A stretch of DNA of 13,762 nt from Perkinsus olseni (lineage: Eukaryota > Perkinsozoa > Perkinsida > Perkinsidae), in assembly GCA_013115135.1 (NCBI GenBank), contig JABANP010000874.1:1-13762 (forward strand). The letters run 5' to 3'. Positions within the stretch are counted from its first letter, which is position 1. The number at the start of each line of letters is the position of its first letter. The notes under the pieces were generated by a model. That model saw only the letters and a program-made list of their open reading frames with translations. It was not told the DNA's origin and did not search any database. Below, piece after piece: positions 1 through 7,759 of the stretch. Position numbers and translations under genes: made by a program.

Positions 1-1
1 C

Positions 2-1270
2 GATTCCTCATCCGGCGGAGAACGCGGCCTGGCTATCCTATGCAACGGCACCCTCGACGACGGGTCCCTGGGACCAGAAGACATGGAAGTGCAGGATACT
101 AACGTGGAAGTGGATACGCCCGGGACCCCTCCAAGCCCCGGGCAGGTAGGAAGTGGAGGGAACGTCTGCGAGGAATCTAACTCTCATACGGCGTCCCAAC
201 ATGGAAATAGAATAGATAAGCGCTCGACTGGCATAGGGGACGACCTGGTGGCGGCGTGGGACTCAGCAGAATCCCTCATGCAAGAGTCGTCACTAGTCAG
301 TGTGGCGATACCCGCGGGTATCGTGCGAGCAGCAGGGTCTAGCACGGTACGAAGTGGAGGAGTAGTAGCCCTCCCGCCCTTCGGCGGGGCGTTAAATGGC
401 GATTCCCACCACTTGACCCCACCCCGCGCCGTGGGAGAAAAGTCCGGGCGACATCATCTCACTCCGACTGTAGTATCGGCTCTTCGAGACAGTAGGAAGC
501 AACGCAATCACTGGGCTGATACGTGCCCCAATATCGAGAAATTGGTCGACCTTCAAGACACACTCAGAAGACTTGCAGCCCAGGACCCGTCGGCTGTTGC
601 CGTTGACGAGCTCCTAGTGGCTTTGAATTCCGTCCTTGGACTTCTCACCTTATCGTACGCTAGCGTTGGGGAGTCGGTGTACTCAGTAGTGGAGGCCAAA
701 GTTAAATGGCTCATGACAGCTAGGGGGCAGGCGAACAATCTCTCCCAGGTCCAAAGGGGGCAGAACGTCGCTAGTGGTAGCATCGAGGACGCTCAGGCGC
801 CTCCAGCGACACTTGTACCCTCTGCGAACGGCACTAGCAACTCGCAATCCAGGATTCGGCAGTTGAGGAGACGGTTCGAGAGTGCCTCACCGGAACCGCA
901 ACCATCACCTCGGGAAGAGAGCAGTTCTGCTCTGGAGCGACAGCGAACTCGCACCGCTGAGGCGACCATAGTCCCTCCACCCTGTAGCAGATTTCGACAG
1001 CCGAGGCCTCAAGAGCAACGAGTTGAACCGTCTATACCCTCCCAACGGCGCGGAGGCGGACGCCCAAACAGCGTCGTTCAGACCAGACTCGGGCGCGAGT
1101 TGGCCCCTGAGACTAGGCGCGGCACCAATATCCACGAACCTGTGAATTCCTGGGCAACGGTCGTCTCGCGCCGCCGCCCGAAAAACAAGAACATCACCGG
1201 GGCTGTGAACACGGTTACCACGCCGGGCCAACCCTCGCGGCAGCCTAGAGCAGCCATGCAAAAAAACTAG
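2..1270 (+). CDS. LINE ORF1 (Gag), N-terminal part, partial at the window edge
   Basis: Gag of non-LTR elements binds element RNA and forms the ribonucleoprotein. This section is the low-complexity N-terminal part: rich in Ser, Pro, Arg and Gln, with basic clusters such as RQLRRRFE and WATVVSRRRPKNK near the end, and no zinc knuckle. The first ATG is at 83, but the same frame is open back to base 2, so the true start may lie outside the window. It ends in TAG at 1268-1270, immediately after a run of seven A (1260-1266). The next Gag frame (+1 relative to this one) is open across that point, so removing one A would give one Gag of at least about 670 residues. I read these as two halves of one ORF1, separated by a single-base slip in the A run. 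Function by family resemblance and position only; the sequence of this half is not itself diagnostic. Confidence 0.7.
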   Translation, partial: DSSSGGERGLAILCNGTLDDGSLGPEDMEVQDTNVEVDTPGTPPSPGQVGSGGNVCEESNSHTASQHGNRIDKRSTGIGDDLVAAWDSAESLMQESSLVSVAIPAGIVRAAGSSTVRSGGVVALPPFGGALNGDSHHLTPPRAVGEKSGRHHLTPTVVSALRDSRKQRNHWADTCPNIEKLVDLQDTLRRLAAQDPSAVAVDELLVALNSVLGLLTLSYASVGESVYSVVEAKVKWLMTARGQANNLSQVQRGQNVASGSIEDAQAPPATLVPSANGTSNSQSRIRQLRRRFESASPEPQPSPREESSSALERQRTRTAEATIVPPPCSRFRQPRPQEQRVEPSIPSQRRGGGRPNSVVQTRLGRELAPETRRGTNIHEPVNSWATVVSRRRPKNKNITGAVNTVTTPGQPSRQPRAAMQKN

Positions 1271-1286
1271 GCCAACAACGGGACGG

Positions 1287-2108
1287 GTGGTGGAACTACT
1301 CCCTCGAGAGCCAGGTCTACCGTTGACACCGAGGCAGTTACAGGAGATCAGGTCTCAAGCACTCAGTGCCCTTCCTGAGTCGGTGACGGTCGTATCGACA
1401 TTCCCAGTAGGAGGCGGGCTCGGCCTGACCCTTTCAAAAGCAGAAGAGGTTACTGTGGCCTGCCAAGCGCTGTCGTGTATGCGAGGATGGGTTGCACGCC
1501 CACGACAGTCTCTCTGGCCTCGTATCATTCTTTTCAACACGAGCTGCCCTCGCTCGGCATCCCTCGACGACATCAACGCGTCGTTCAGGAAAGAGAACCC
1601 TGACATCATAAATGCATGCGGGGACCAACATGGGAGCACTCAGATAGTGAAAGGCTTCTACTGGCGGTCGTCGCACCTTGTGATCACCATTGCACCAGCG
1701 GCATACGCCCATATGCGCGACCGCGGGGTTAGAAAGATCAAGTTCTTTAGGCTTCTAACGGCATTTTCTACAGCCGTCGGGCAGCCCTGCTGCTACTTCT
1801 GTGGGCAACTTGGACATATAATGTCCAAGTGCCCCGCAAAGGAGGGGGGAGGGTCGCCGCGATGTTGCAAATGTGCAGGAGGCCATAAGAGATTCGAGTG
1901 CAATTCCGACGCAGCCAAGTGCATCACATGTCTCCAACACAATGAAAGGGTCGGTCAGGGAGTGGTACAGGGGCCAATAATGGACCCTGATCATCAGGCT
2001 ACTGATCCAAACTGTCCCCTAGCACAGGCTAGACTAACCCGTCTGCATCGAAGAACGGATTTCGGTAACCTAGCGAAGGAGCGGCGCGCTCATAGTCCGT
2101 CGCAATGA
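1287..2108 (+). CDS. LINE ORF1 (Gag), C-terminal part with CCHC zinc knuckles
   Basis: Nucleic-acid-binding half of Gag. Numbering from the GTG at 1287 (the frame is open further 5', so this is not a real start), residues about 78-160 resemble the RRM-like region before the knuckles in R1/Jockey Gag: a PRIILFNT strand, a DDINASFRKENP helix and an SSHLVITIAP strand. Knuckle 1 is C169-x2-C172-x4-H177-x4-C182 (CYFCGQLGHIMSKC). Knuckle 2 is C193-x2-C196-x3-H200-x4-C205, one residue short in the middle. A third, stretched cluster has C212, C215, H236 and C243. Three knuckles at the Gag C-terminus are usual for this group. The stop TGA at 2106-2108 overlaps the ORF2 ATG at 2105 (ATGA). This arrangement suits ORF2 translation by termination-reinitiation, as reported for some insect LINEs such as SART1. 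Confidence 0.8.
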   Translation: MVELLPREPGLPLTPRQLQEIRSQALSALPESVTVVSTFPVGGGLGLTLSKAEEVTVACQALSCMRGWVARPRQSLWPRIILFNTSCPRSASLDDINASFRKENPDIINACGDQHGSTQIVKGFYWRSSHLVITIAPAAYAHMRDRGVRKIKFFRLLTAFSTAVGQPCCYFCGQLGHIMSKCPAKEGGGSPRCCKCAGGHKRFECNSDAAKCITCLQHNERVGQGVVQGPIMDPDHQATDPNCPLAQARLTRLHRRTDFGNLAKERRAHSPSQ

Positions 2109-3160
2109 CCTGTATATATCAATTGAACTGTGGCAAGAGAGCGTTCTCCGTCTCTAGCATACTTGGCATCCTTTCGACTCTCGCTATTCTACCCTCCTGT
2201 CTAGCCCTCCAAGAATGCCCGGCGGATCTAGGTGAGCTTACGAAAAAATACTTGTGCTTTAGAGCAGACCGCGGTAATGCGGCGGTCCTCGTTCGTCAAG
2301 ACATCAAGTCGATCTCTTTGACCTGTGAAAAAGATCTGGTCGCGGTATCTCTGAGGGAATGCATCGTGATTTCGATGTATATGCACCCAACAGATATGGC
2401 CCAGAGAACTCACATTAAGGAGCTTCTTGGTAATTTAGCGCCTAGCTGGCACGTGCCTTCCGTTCTGTGCGCGGATGTCAACGCGTGGAACGCGCTATGG
2501 GGTTCCAGAATGAGCTCCTTCAACACTAAAAACCAGGCGTGGACCCGCGGTTCTGAACTACTGATGCTCTTAAAAGATTTGGACTTCCAGGTGATCAATG
2601 ACCCGGAATCCCCCCCGACATTTAAAGGCGGCCGGGGTTGCTCCTGGATAGACATAACCGCGGTCCGGAAGTGGAATAAGCCGACAAAATGGGAAGTCAG
2701 TCCGGAAGGATCCGGTAGCGACCACAGGCTGATTATCACAACGCTGAAGCTACCAATCGATACCACCCAACGACTGGCTCTCCGACTCACCGACGTCGAG
2801 CGAGTCAGGAATCGAGTACGGAACTTCGTGGCTACCAACTCGACACCCACAGCCGTCTCCCTGGCAACAGAACTGTCCAGAGCCGTCCGCGAAAGCACGC
2901 CCACATTGTCATGTCGGCTCAAGCCTGGGTGGTGGACAACGCGGCTAGAGGGATTGAAGCAGCGGCTCAAGCGGCTACAAAGAAGAGTGCACCGCCGCTT
3001 CTTGCGCGGGGCCCTCCGAGGGGATTTGGAGCAGGAGCTGAAGGACCTGCGTACCGCCTACAGGGCGGAACTGAGCGACGCCAAGAGCAGAGCGCGCGAG
3101 AGATTTTTTGAAGGACAGGCGGACTACTGTAAACTGGTTCGCCCTGGACTAATTCTTTAA
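2105..3160 (+). CDS. LINE ORF2, APE-type endonuclease domain only (truncated)
   Basis: In non-LTR elements this domain nicks genomic target DNA to prime reverse transcription. All hallmark residues of the endonuclease/exonuclease/phosphatase fold can be seen: QLN with N8, the LQE acid at E37, a Y92 strand (SMYMHP), D124 and N126 in ADVNAWNALWGS, D183 in SWIDITA, and the C-terminal S205-D206-H207 (GSGSDHRLIIT). Residues about 225-340 are a basic, helical linker rich in Arg, Leu and Lys (e.g. LKQRLKRLQRRVHRRF), typical of the stretch between endonuclease and reverse transcriptase. The frame then ends at 351 residues with no reverse transcriptase motif. The last dozen residues may already be unrelated sequence. 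The endonuclease itself shows no stop or frameshift, but alone it cannot retrotranspose. Confidence 0.85.
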   Translation: MTCIYQLNCGKRAFSVSSILGILSTLAILPSCLALQECPADLGELTKKYLCFRADRGNAAVLVRQDIKSISLTCEKDLVAVSLRECIVISMYMHPTDMAQRTHIKELLGNLAPSWHVPSVLCADVNAWNALWGSRMSSFNTKNQAWTRGSELLMLLKDLDFQVINDPESPPTFKGGRGCSWIDITAVRKWNKPTKWEVSPEGSGSDHRLIITTLKLPIDTTQRLALRLTDVERVRNRVRNFVATNSTPTAVSLATELSRAVRESTPTLSCRLKPGWWTTRLEGLKQRLKRLQRRVHRRFLRGALRGDLEQELKDLRTAYRAELSDAKSRARERFFEGQADYCKLVRPGLIL

Positions 3161-3783
3161 TTTAAATACTTAGAAACTGATGATCAGTGTAGACTAATGT
3201 GTGACCACGAGACGGGTTGCGTAGAGATAGTTTCATGAGGGAATGCGCAGTCATACGGTTCATCTTAGTCTCGAATCACTACTCAGTCAATCGGGCTTCC
3301 CAAGCTATCGAAATTGGCGCGATTTCTGCTCATTCGAAAAACGGCGAAGACGCAGGTCCGCATACACTAATTTTTTGTTGAATGCAATCTACTGCGTTTA
3401 AGCATTCGGACTCCGCATTCCAGAGGGATTCCTTTGTGTAAGTGAGTTCTTTGTCTTGTGCATTTGAGGCTAAACCTTTTCTAGACAGGTTTTACGCTTC
3501 TTTGACGGATTGACTTAGCCGTGGATGATGTTGTGTGTTGAGTGTTTGAGCGATCAAACCTCATTCATAATTCATTGACGATGCATGTAATTTCAGTGCA
3601 TCTCAAGTCTTTCCTGTGCAGGAGTATCTTGAAACGCCTGCTCGGATTCCTCGTGTTCCTATCGCACTATAGTTTTTTACTTCGTCACAAGATTGCTACA
3701 GAAAGAGTACATGAGACACTTCATAAACTTGTGCCGACTCTCGTTACAACCCTTCAGGTCTGCCATTTTATATTCCAATCCTC
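3161..3783. other. Non-coding or unassigned interval between the LINE and the secreted-protein gene
   Basis: About 620 bases with no coding exon I can support. Frames are short and show no family motif. Composition is more AT-rich than the LINE (for example the TTTAATTTAAATACTTAG stretch just after the LINE break). This interval should hold the promoter of the gene starting at 3784. I see no recognisable core element, LINE tail or flanking duplication in it. Confidence 0.4.
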
Positions 3784-4342
3784 ATGAACTTCCCTCATCA
3801 TCCTATCCTCGCCCTATTTCTCCTCGCCGTAAGCTGCCAGGGCTCCGTCCAAGATACGGCATGCGAGAGCATCTGTTCTACTGTGACCGGCTGTGGTTCG
3901 TCTTACTGCAAGTCCTGGAAGACTCCTCCGCACTGCTTCGGCATCGTCATCAAGCCCGACTCTTCACTATGCTACGCCCCAGCTGACGCCACTTGTACAG
4001 GTGAAGAGCATCCTTGTGAGCAAACAACTGCCACCGCGGCGCCACCTGTTGGTACACCCTCGGTCAGCGATATCGTGGGGTCTTGGTGTGGCACGTCACC
4101 TTACCCCGGAGGCGACTTCCGGATCACTTTCGACCAGACTTCTGTTCTCCTCGCCATAGTGGGATAAGACCTACACTGCGGACTATTCTCTCGAGGGTTA
4201 CGAGATTGTCTTCAGCAACTACGACGATGACTTCAAGCAGCTTCTCCAAGCCCTTGGCTCTCAGCCATATGCCGAGTACAGGGCTAGTGGACTATTCATA
4301 GATTTTACTGGTATATTCACCGATACTGCTTCGAGGTGTTGA
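3784..4342 (+). CDS. Secreted six-cysteine-leader protein with a probable frameshift near 4145-4160
   Basis: Residues 1-20 form a signal peptide (hydrophobic core ILALFLLAVS). A compact cysteine domain follows at 27-71: C27-x3-C31-x5-C37-x13-C51-x11-C63-x7-C71, with SYCK, CFG and LCYAP between cysteines. The same spacing and small motifs occur in the leader of the asparaginase gene at 8902-10744. A Thr/Pro/Ala linker leads to a second region (VGSWCGTSPYPGGDFRITFD). That frame closes at 4165-4167. Coding-like sequence resumes one frame over from about 4160 (WDKTYTADYSLEGYEIVF) and runs to a TGA at 4340-4342. The two parts read as one domain interrupted by a +1 shift. An 85-nt GT..AG intron (4075-4159) would also restore the frame, but it would remove the conserved-looking VGSWCG..FRITFD section. 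So this is either a recent pseudogene, a sequencing error, or an unusual intron. The role is unknown; secretion is inferred from the leader. Confidence 0.65.
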
Positions 4343-5311
4343 ATTCATCTCTAGCCTCACGGCGCCAGCTAGAAGTAAGCCTCTCTTTTGTATATAACTC
4401 GGCATGTATGCACTGTCACCATGTATGTATGAGAATTGTTGATGCTCTCATGTGTGATCGAGTTGACCAAAACAGTGGGTGGCCGACGAATCAGTCAGAT
4501 GAGCACTGCGCGTCGCAACCGGAGAGTTCGCGATTCTACTCGGGGAGCGGAAGGAAAAGATTGTTGTTGAGGAACACTTTCGCAAGAAGAGATTGCGCCC
4601 GATAGTGCTGCCGTGTAGCCGAGTACGCAGCGCAGTGCACAGGACAGAGTAGCCATGATGACTTGATGGAAAGGCTCTTCATCTGGTTTGTACTGAATGA
4701 CGACTATGAGAGAGAACAGGGCCAATGCAGCCAACTCTTCTCGCCACAACTCGTGAACTTATTTGACCGAGAAATAGGTCGTTCTTTTGAGAATTACTCT
4801 GACTTCTCTTGTGCTAGGCGGACACGACCTGCTCCAGGTAGGTGATCCGAAGGTCAATAGGATAGTAATAGATGAAAATGACTGGAGCGAATAAGGGACG
4901 ATGATAACTATGATGGCAGGGGACCCGATAGAGACTTTCTCGGAACGAAGCTCCGCGTAGTAGACAGGACTGATTCTACGGGTGAGAATCGGGCATCGTT
5001 AGAGACTGCCGTATGGAAATACGGTGTGGCACCGCTTCTTAGAAGGATGCTTCTCCACCTGTGAACGTATTGATGCTAAGCAGGTGCCGGAAGACCTAGT
5101 AGTGTCAACGTATCAACAAGAGTTGCTATGGTCGTGTAGCCAACAGCAAGAAATATAAATCAGCCTTATAATAAGGAAGGAGGGGTGGGAACCAATTCAG
5201 CGCCCACTTAATAAGTAACTCCGCCGAGCAGCCCGTTCCATCAAATTCAACAACGTCGGAAACTTCCACGCAACTTCCACAGAATCGCGCAATTAAGGAT
5301 GCGTATTCCAC

Positions 5312-5337
5312 GACTTCCGCTCACTGTAGCGGAAGTC
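5312..5337. repeat. Perfect inverted repeat (10-bp arms, 6-nt loop)
   Basis: Arms GACTTCCGCT (5312-5321) and AGCGGAAGTC (5328-5337) are exact reverse complements around CACTGT. No U-run follows, and nothing suggests a bacterial-type terminator. It lies inside the frame that may be an upstream exon of the PPxY gene. Confidence 0.8.
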
Positions 5338-5357
5338 ACTCGCTCGCCTGGAAAGAC

Positions 5358-5377
5358 GAACGAGAACTTCCTCGTTC
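5358..5377. repeat. Perfect inverted repeat (7-bp arms, 6-nt loop)
   Basis: Arms GAACGAG (5358-5364) and CTCGTTC (5371-5377) flank AACTTC. It sits 20 bases after the 10-bp hairpin, so the two could fold as neighbouring stem-loops in RNA. Confidence 0.7.
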
Positions 5378-5570
5378 AAGCGGTCTTTTATTCCCGAGGA
5401 ATAATCCCGGTCCCCCATCACGTAGAAACTCTCAGTGGCTTTTCTAGCATTGGATCGGCCCTTGGCAGCATAGTGGCTGTAGTTTAGGTGTCCTTACCGA
5501 TTGGAGTTTGAGTAATTCATTCATGCTCATTCTTTCGCTGGTTATTCAGAGTAGATTGATGCTTACGCAA

Positions 5571-6110
5571 ATGTCTTATTACTGGGGGATCGTTGCTGCC
5601 ATAATTTCTCTCGCTACCACACCGATCGATGCCACAGGCAATCGAGGAGGCCACAGGCGAAGAAATATGAGGTAGACCCAAGGATCGCCCAGGAACCTTT
5701 GCCGTGGCTCCAGGCTTGCGCTAGAGCCATTATCATGTTTTAGAGACGTTCTTTCTTGCACTCCGACCGAGAGGCCTCCCCCTAGGTAGCGGTCCTTTAT
5801 ATAGCATTGTCACCACTTTGCTTGAACTACTATGCAGGTATGAGGACGCAATTCGAATGGACGCCCAAGGACGCTTGCGGGGCAGGCTAGCCGAGGGAGT
5901 CATCCCCAACGAACCTCCTCCTAGGTAGGCACGCTAAGGCATTGCGCTCTCGTTCACCTCCCCAACTCTTCCAGCTTCCAAGATGCGATGTTGTTGCCGT
6001 TGAGAGGCGAGAGCCAGCAACGCCAGCCGAACAATATGCCGCCAACCAGTGCGAGAAATACTCGCCCTGTAAACGTGAATTTTGATGAGGAGAGGAGTCC
6101 GCCGTCCTAG
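5571..6110 (+). CDS. Four-exon single-pass membrane protein with a cytoplasmic PPxY motif
   Basis: Exons 5571-5671, 5744-5785, 5838-5924 and 5975-6110, with GT..AG introns of 72, 52 and 50 nt, all phase 2, give a 121-residue protein. Residues about 3-21 are hydrophobic (YYWGIVAAIISLATTPIDA) and are followed by a basic stretch (NRGGHRRRNMRR). By the positive-inside rule the tail should be cytoplasmic. The alternative is a cleaved signal peptide. The tail contains ERPPPRYEDAIRM (PPxY core at 46-49) and a second, degenerate copy NEPPPSFQDAMLL with Phe for Tyr. PPxY motifs bind WW domains, classically those of NEDD4-type ubiquitin ligases that sort membrane cargo; that role here is inference. An ATG at 5559 is also in frame, and an exon could begin at 5550 after a CAG acceptor, so the N-terminus may extend upstream. 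Three successive phase-matched introns and the repeated motif support the model. There is no recognised family beyond the motif. Confidence 0.6.
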
Positions 6111-6324
6111 TAAGACCCACGGACCCCTGATTTCCAGTGATGGGCTTGGAAATATCGTCCTCTCAGTGACGAGACCGTAGCAGATGACGGTGCGTCTGCT
6201 GCTGAGGTGTGGCCTACGATAAATGGGACTGAGGTGAGCAGTAGAAGGGTTAATTATTGATCAATCTTATAAATTATCGATAAACCTATTCCCTAAAGCT
6301 CTCAAAGATATTTGACGACCGTAT

Positions 6325-7210
6325 TTGCCTGAAGGGCTCACTACGCATTCCAGAATGCGTAATTTGAGCATCAGCACTTGTCATGGGGAAGAGCCACTTT
6401 ACGTTGTATGGGAATGCCGAGCCCGTGGCACTTTTCTTCACCAGTCACGCTGCTTGAGGGCGTCTGATATGGGCGTCGAATCCACGATGGCACGAGTGAC
6501 TACACTGCGCTTTGCTGTTGAACCATTCGACTGAACCGATCAGTAATCCTTCTTCCTCAGGGCTACCCTCCACTGTTGAGAAACGAATCACACTACGTAA
6601 TCCTTCCCGCCCCAAGTGACACAGTTGTGTGTAGCTACAGTAATGGAGAGGTCAACACGGAGCGGTTTGAGAAGTTCATACTAGCCGTTAAAAATGACAG
6701 CATTGCAAGTATTGAAGCCATTTGCCCCAAGACTAATCACTCGGATGCCTTCCGATTAGAGTGAGTCATAGAGTAGTAGACGTGTACACTCATCAATATT
6801 CGAAGTGTAGGTACTTGAGAAGAAACCGTCTTGATCGTTACTATCTGAAGTATCCTAATGTCCTTCCTCACTATTCCTTTCTCTCCCTACCTTATAACCT
6901 CCGCCAGGATCCCCTCTTTTACGTAGAGTGGGATGCCGGTGATGCCATCAGTCGACTTTCTTCGCTCAACAACAGACCCAACCCTGATGAGCGTTTCAAA
7001 GTCGCACTGAGTGATGTTGCTGAGGCCCAAAGAGATAATGACAAAGTTATGTTGGAGACAATAAGGATAGTTTCGGAAATATGCTCTGATCTTCTACCCG
7101 TTATCAAGAGGCGATATCCCACTTACGGTGATTTGTGCGTCGACTATCATGATGCAGCAGAGGCAGTTGCCATCAGCTACAAACCTGGTGTGTATCTCAG
7201 GAATTCCTGA
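6325..7210 (+). CDS. Probable three-exon gene, hypothetical protein
   Basis: Exons 6561-6760 and 6811-7210 are joined by a strong 50-nt intron (GTGAGT ... TGTAG) and keep frame. A first exon ending at 6495, with a 65-nt intron (GTGACT ... CCTCAG), is also phase-compatible. With the ATG at 6325 the product would be 256 residues; the ATG at 6355 is an alternative. I do not recognise the family. The N-terminal exon has three cysteines and the run EPLYVVWECRARGTFLHQ. The middle exon has YVILPAPSDTVVCSYSNGEV. The last exon is rich in Tyr, Arg and Leu, then carries a charged helical stretch (VALSDVAEAQRDNDKVMLET) and ends in GVYLRNS. There is no signal peptide or membrane segment. It lies 215 bases after the PPxY gene on the same strand. 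Confidence is higher for exons 2-3 than for exon 1. Confidence 0.5.
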
Positions 7211-7326
7211 TACGTCTCATGGGCTCATCCTCTGAACGGGGGGGCCAGCTTCGGGTTTTAATTTATCAATTATTTTCGCCACTTTTATCACGTAGCGCTT
7301 GGGATGATATTCAAAATTTGATTACG

Positions 7327-7340
7327 ATGATGCCGTTGTT

Positions 7341-7390
<50 letters not shown>

Positions 7391-7440
7391 GCCTAGCTGT
7401 TGTGTCTCAGTGGGCTATCAGTGCCTCAGTACTGTCCTAG
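7327..7440 (+). CDS. Possible signal-peptide exon built on the TTG microsatellite
   Basis: From ATG-ATG at 7327 the frame reads Met-Met-Pro, then about 18 leucines encoded by the TTG run, then CLAVVSQWAISASVLS and a stop at 7438-7440. Hydrophobic core, polar end and a small-residue AISA cleavage-like site make a convincing secretion signal on paper. A donor-like GTACTG lies just before the stop. No downstream exon could be joined with confidence. Any TTG tract yields polyleucine in one frame, so this may be chance. Confidence 0.2.
7342..7389. repeat. (TTG)16 trinucleotide microsatellite
   Basis: Sixteen uninterrupted TTG units, preceded by the imperfect GTTGTTA and followed by TGTGCC. On the other strand it is (CAA)16. 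Absence of interruptions suggests it is young and length-variable. Confidence 0.95.
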
Positions 7441-7453
7441 TGGTGGTGATCGA

Positions 7454-7759
7454 TCAAAAGCCTCCGACAGGGTGTAGTGCAGTTGATACTGTTACGTCGG
7501 TGAACACGATGGTCGTCATGCCTCTGGCCAGCACTGTCCTGTGCGTGAGATACTTGAGAGTGCCTTTTCGGTCGGGTACTACCTCGAAACTGCCCGGTTG
7601 CATATCGTAATGGTACACTAGGCGCGCACGAAATTCACTTCGCGCTTTGTACAACAATGGAGTTTTCACCTGTTTAACGCGTAAAACAGTTTTACGCGAA
7701 GTGTTTTCGCGAAAAACGCGATATGTTGTGTCAAGATAACACTTAGCGTCATAACGCAC
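7454..7759 (-). CDS. Unrecognised minus-strand ORF, doubtful
   Basis: The frame (101 codons) begins inside the CGCG palindrome cluster, so its first 30 or so residues are probably not protein. The remainder reads like coding sequence (FRARLVYHYDMQPGSFEVV, VLARGMTTIVFTDVTVST, ending LHPVGGF). It could be the last exon of a minus-strand gene whose other exons I cannot place. The plus strand of the same DNA is also open, so strand choice is uncertain. Confidence 0.25.
   Translation of the reverse strand: MRYDAKCYLDTTYRVFRENTSRKTVLRVKQVKTPLLYKARSEFRARLVYHYDMQPGSFEVVPDRKGTLKYLTHRTVLARGMTTIVFTDVTVSTALHPVGGF

Larger units (their letters stand above)
1..3160 (+). mobile_element. LINE (non-LTR retrotransposon), R1/Jockey-like, truncated before the reverse transcriptase
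   Basis: Three consecutive reading frames on one strand form the 5' two-thirds of a non-LTR retrotransposon. They are a Gag in two frames (2-1270 and about 1266-2108) and the start of ORF2 (2105-3160). Gag with zinc knuckles followed by an APE-type endonuclease is the standard order in the R1, Jockey and I groups. The element runs off the left edge of the window: the first frame is open from base 2 with no stop. The right end is abrupt. The frame ends 351 codons into ORF2, where a full ORF2 usually has about 1000, and no reverse transcriptase motif follows. No poly-A tail, tandem 3' tail or target-site duplication is visible after 3160. Loss of the 3' part is the reverse of ordinary LINE 5' truncation, so a later deletion, a rearrangement or an assembly join is likely. 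The clade call is inferred from motifs, not a tree. Confidence 0.85.
4343..5549. other. Interval without a supported gene; contains two small hairpins near its right end
   Basis: About 1.2 kb where open frames are short on both strands and no domain is recognisable. A plus-strand frame stays open from about 5213 to 5487 and contains hydrophobic stretches (e.g. SSIGSALGSIVA). A donor at 5479 and an acceptor ending at 5549 would join it in frame to the PPxY gene at 5571, so it could be an upstream exon; the donor (GTAGTT) is weak. A minus-strand frame near 4657-4749 has a hydrophobic start but no other support. Confidence 0.35.

Noticed and set aside
905..1261. Minus-strand ORF of 118 codons
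   Set aside because: Shadow of the Gag frame in GC-rich DNA.
1260..1330. Canonical -1 slippery heptamer A-AAA-AAC just before the Gag stop
   Set aside because: The -1 frame closes after 19 codons (TGA near 1324). The zinc-knuckle frame is +1, so a -1 shift would not make Gag.
2410..2970. Minus-strand ORF of 186 codons
   Set aside because: It is antisense to the endonuclease frame, whose catalytic motifs are unmistakable, and has no motif of its own.
7219..7440. Single-exon polyleucine protein starting at 7219
   Set aside because: The N-terminal half has no coding character. Only the part from 7327 looks like a signal peptide.
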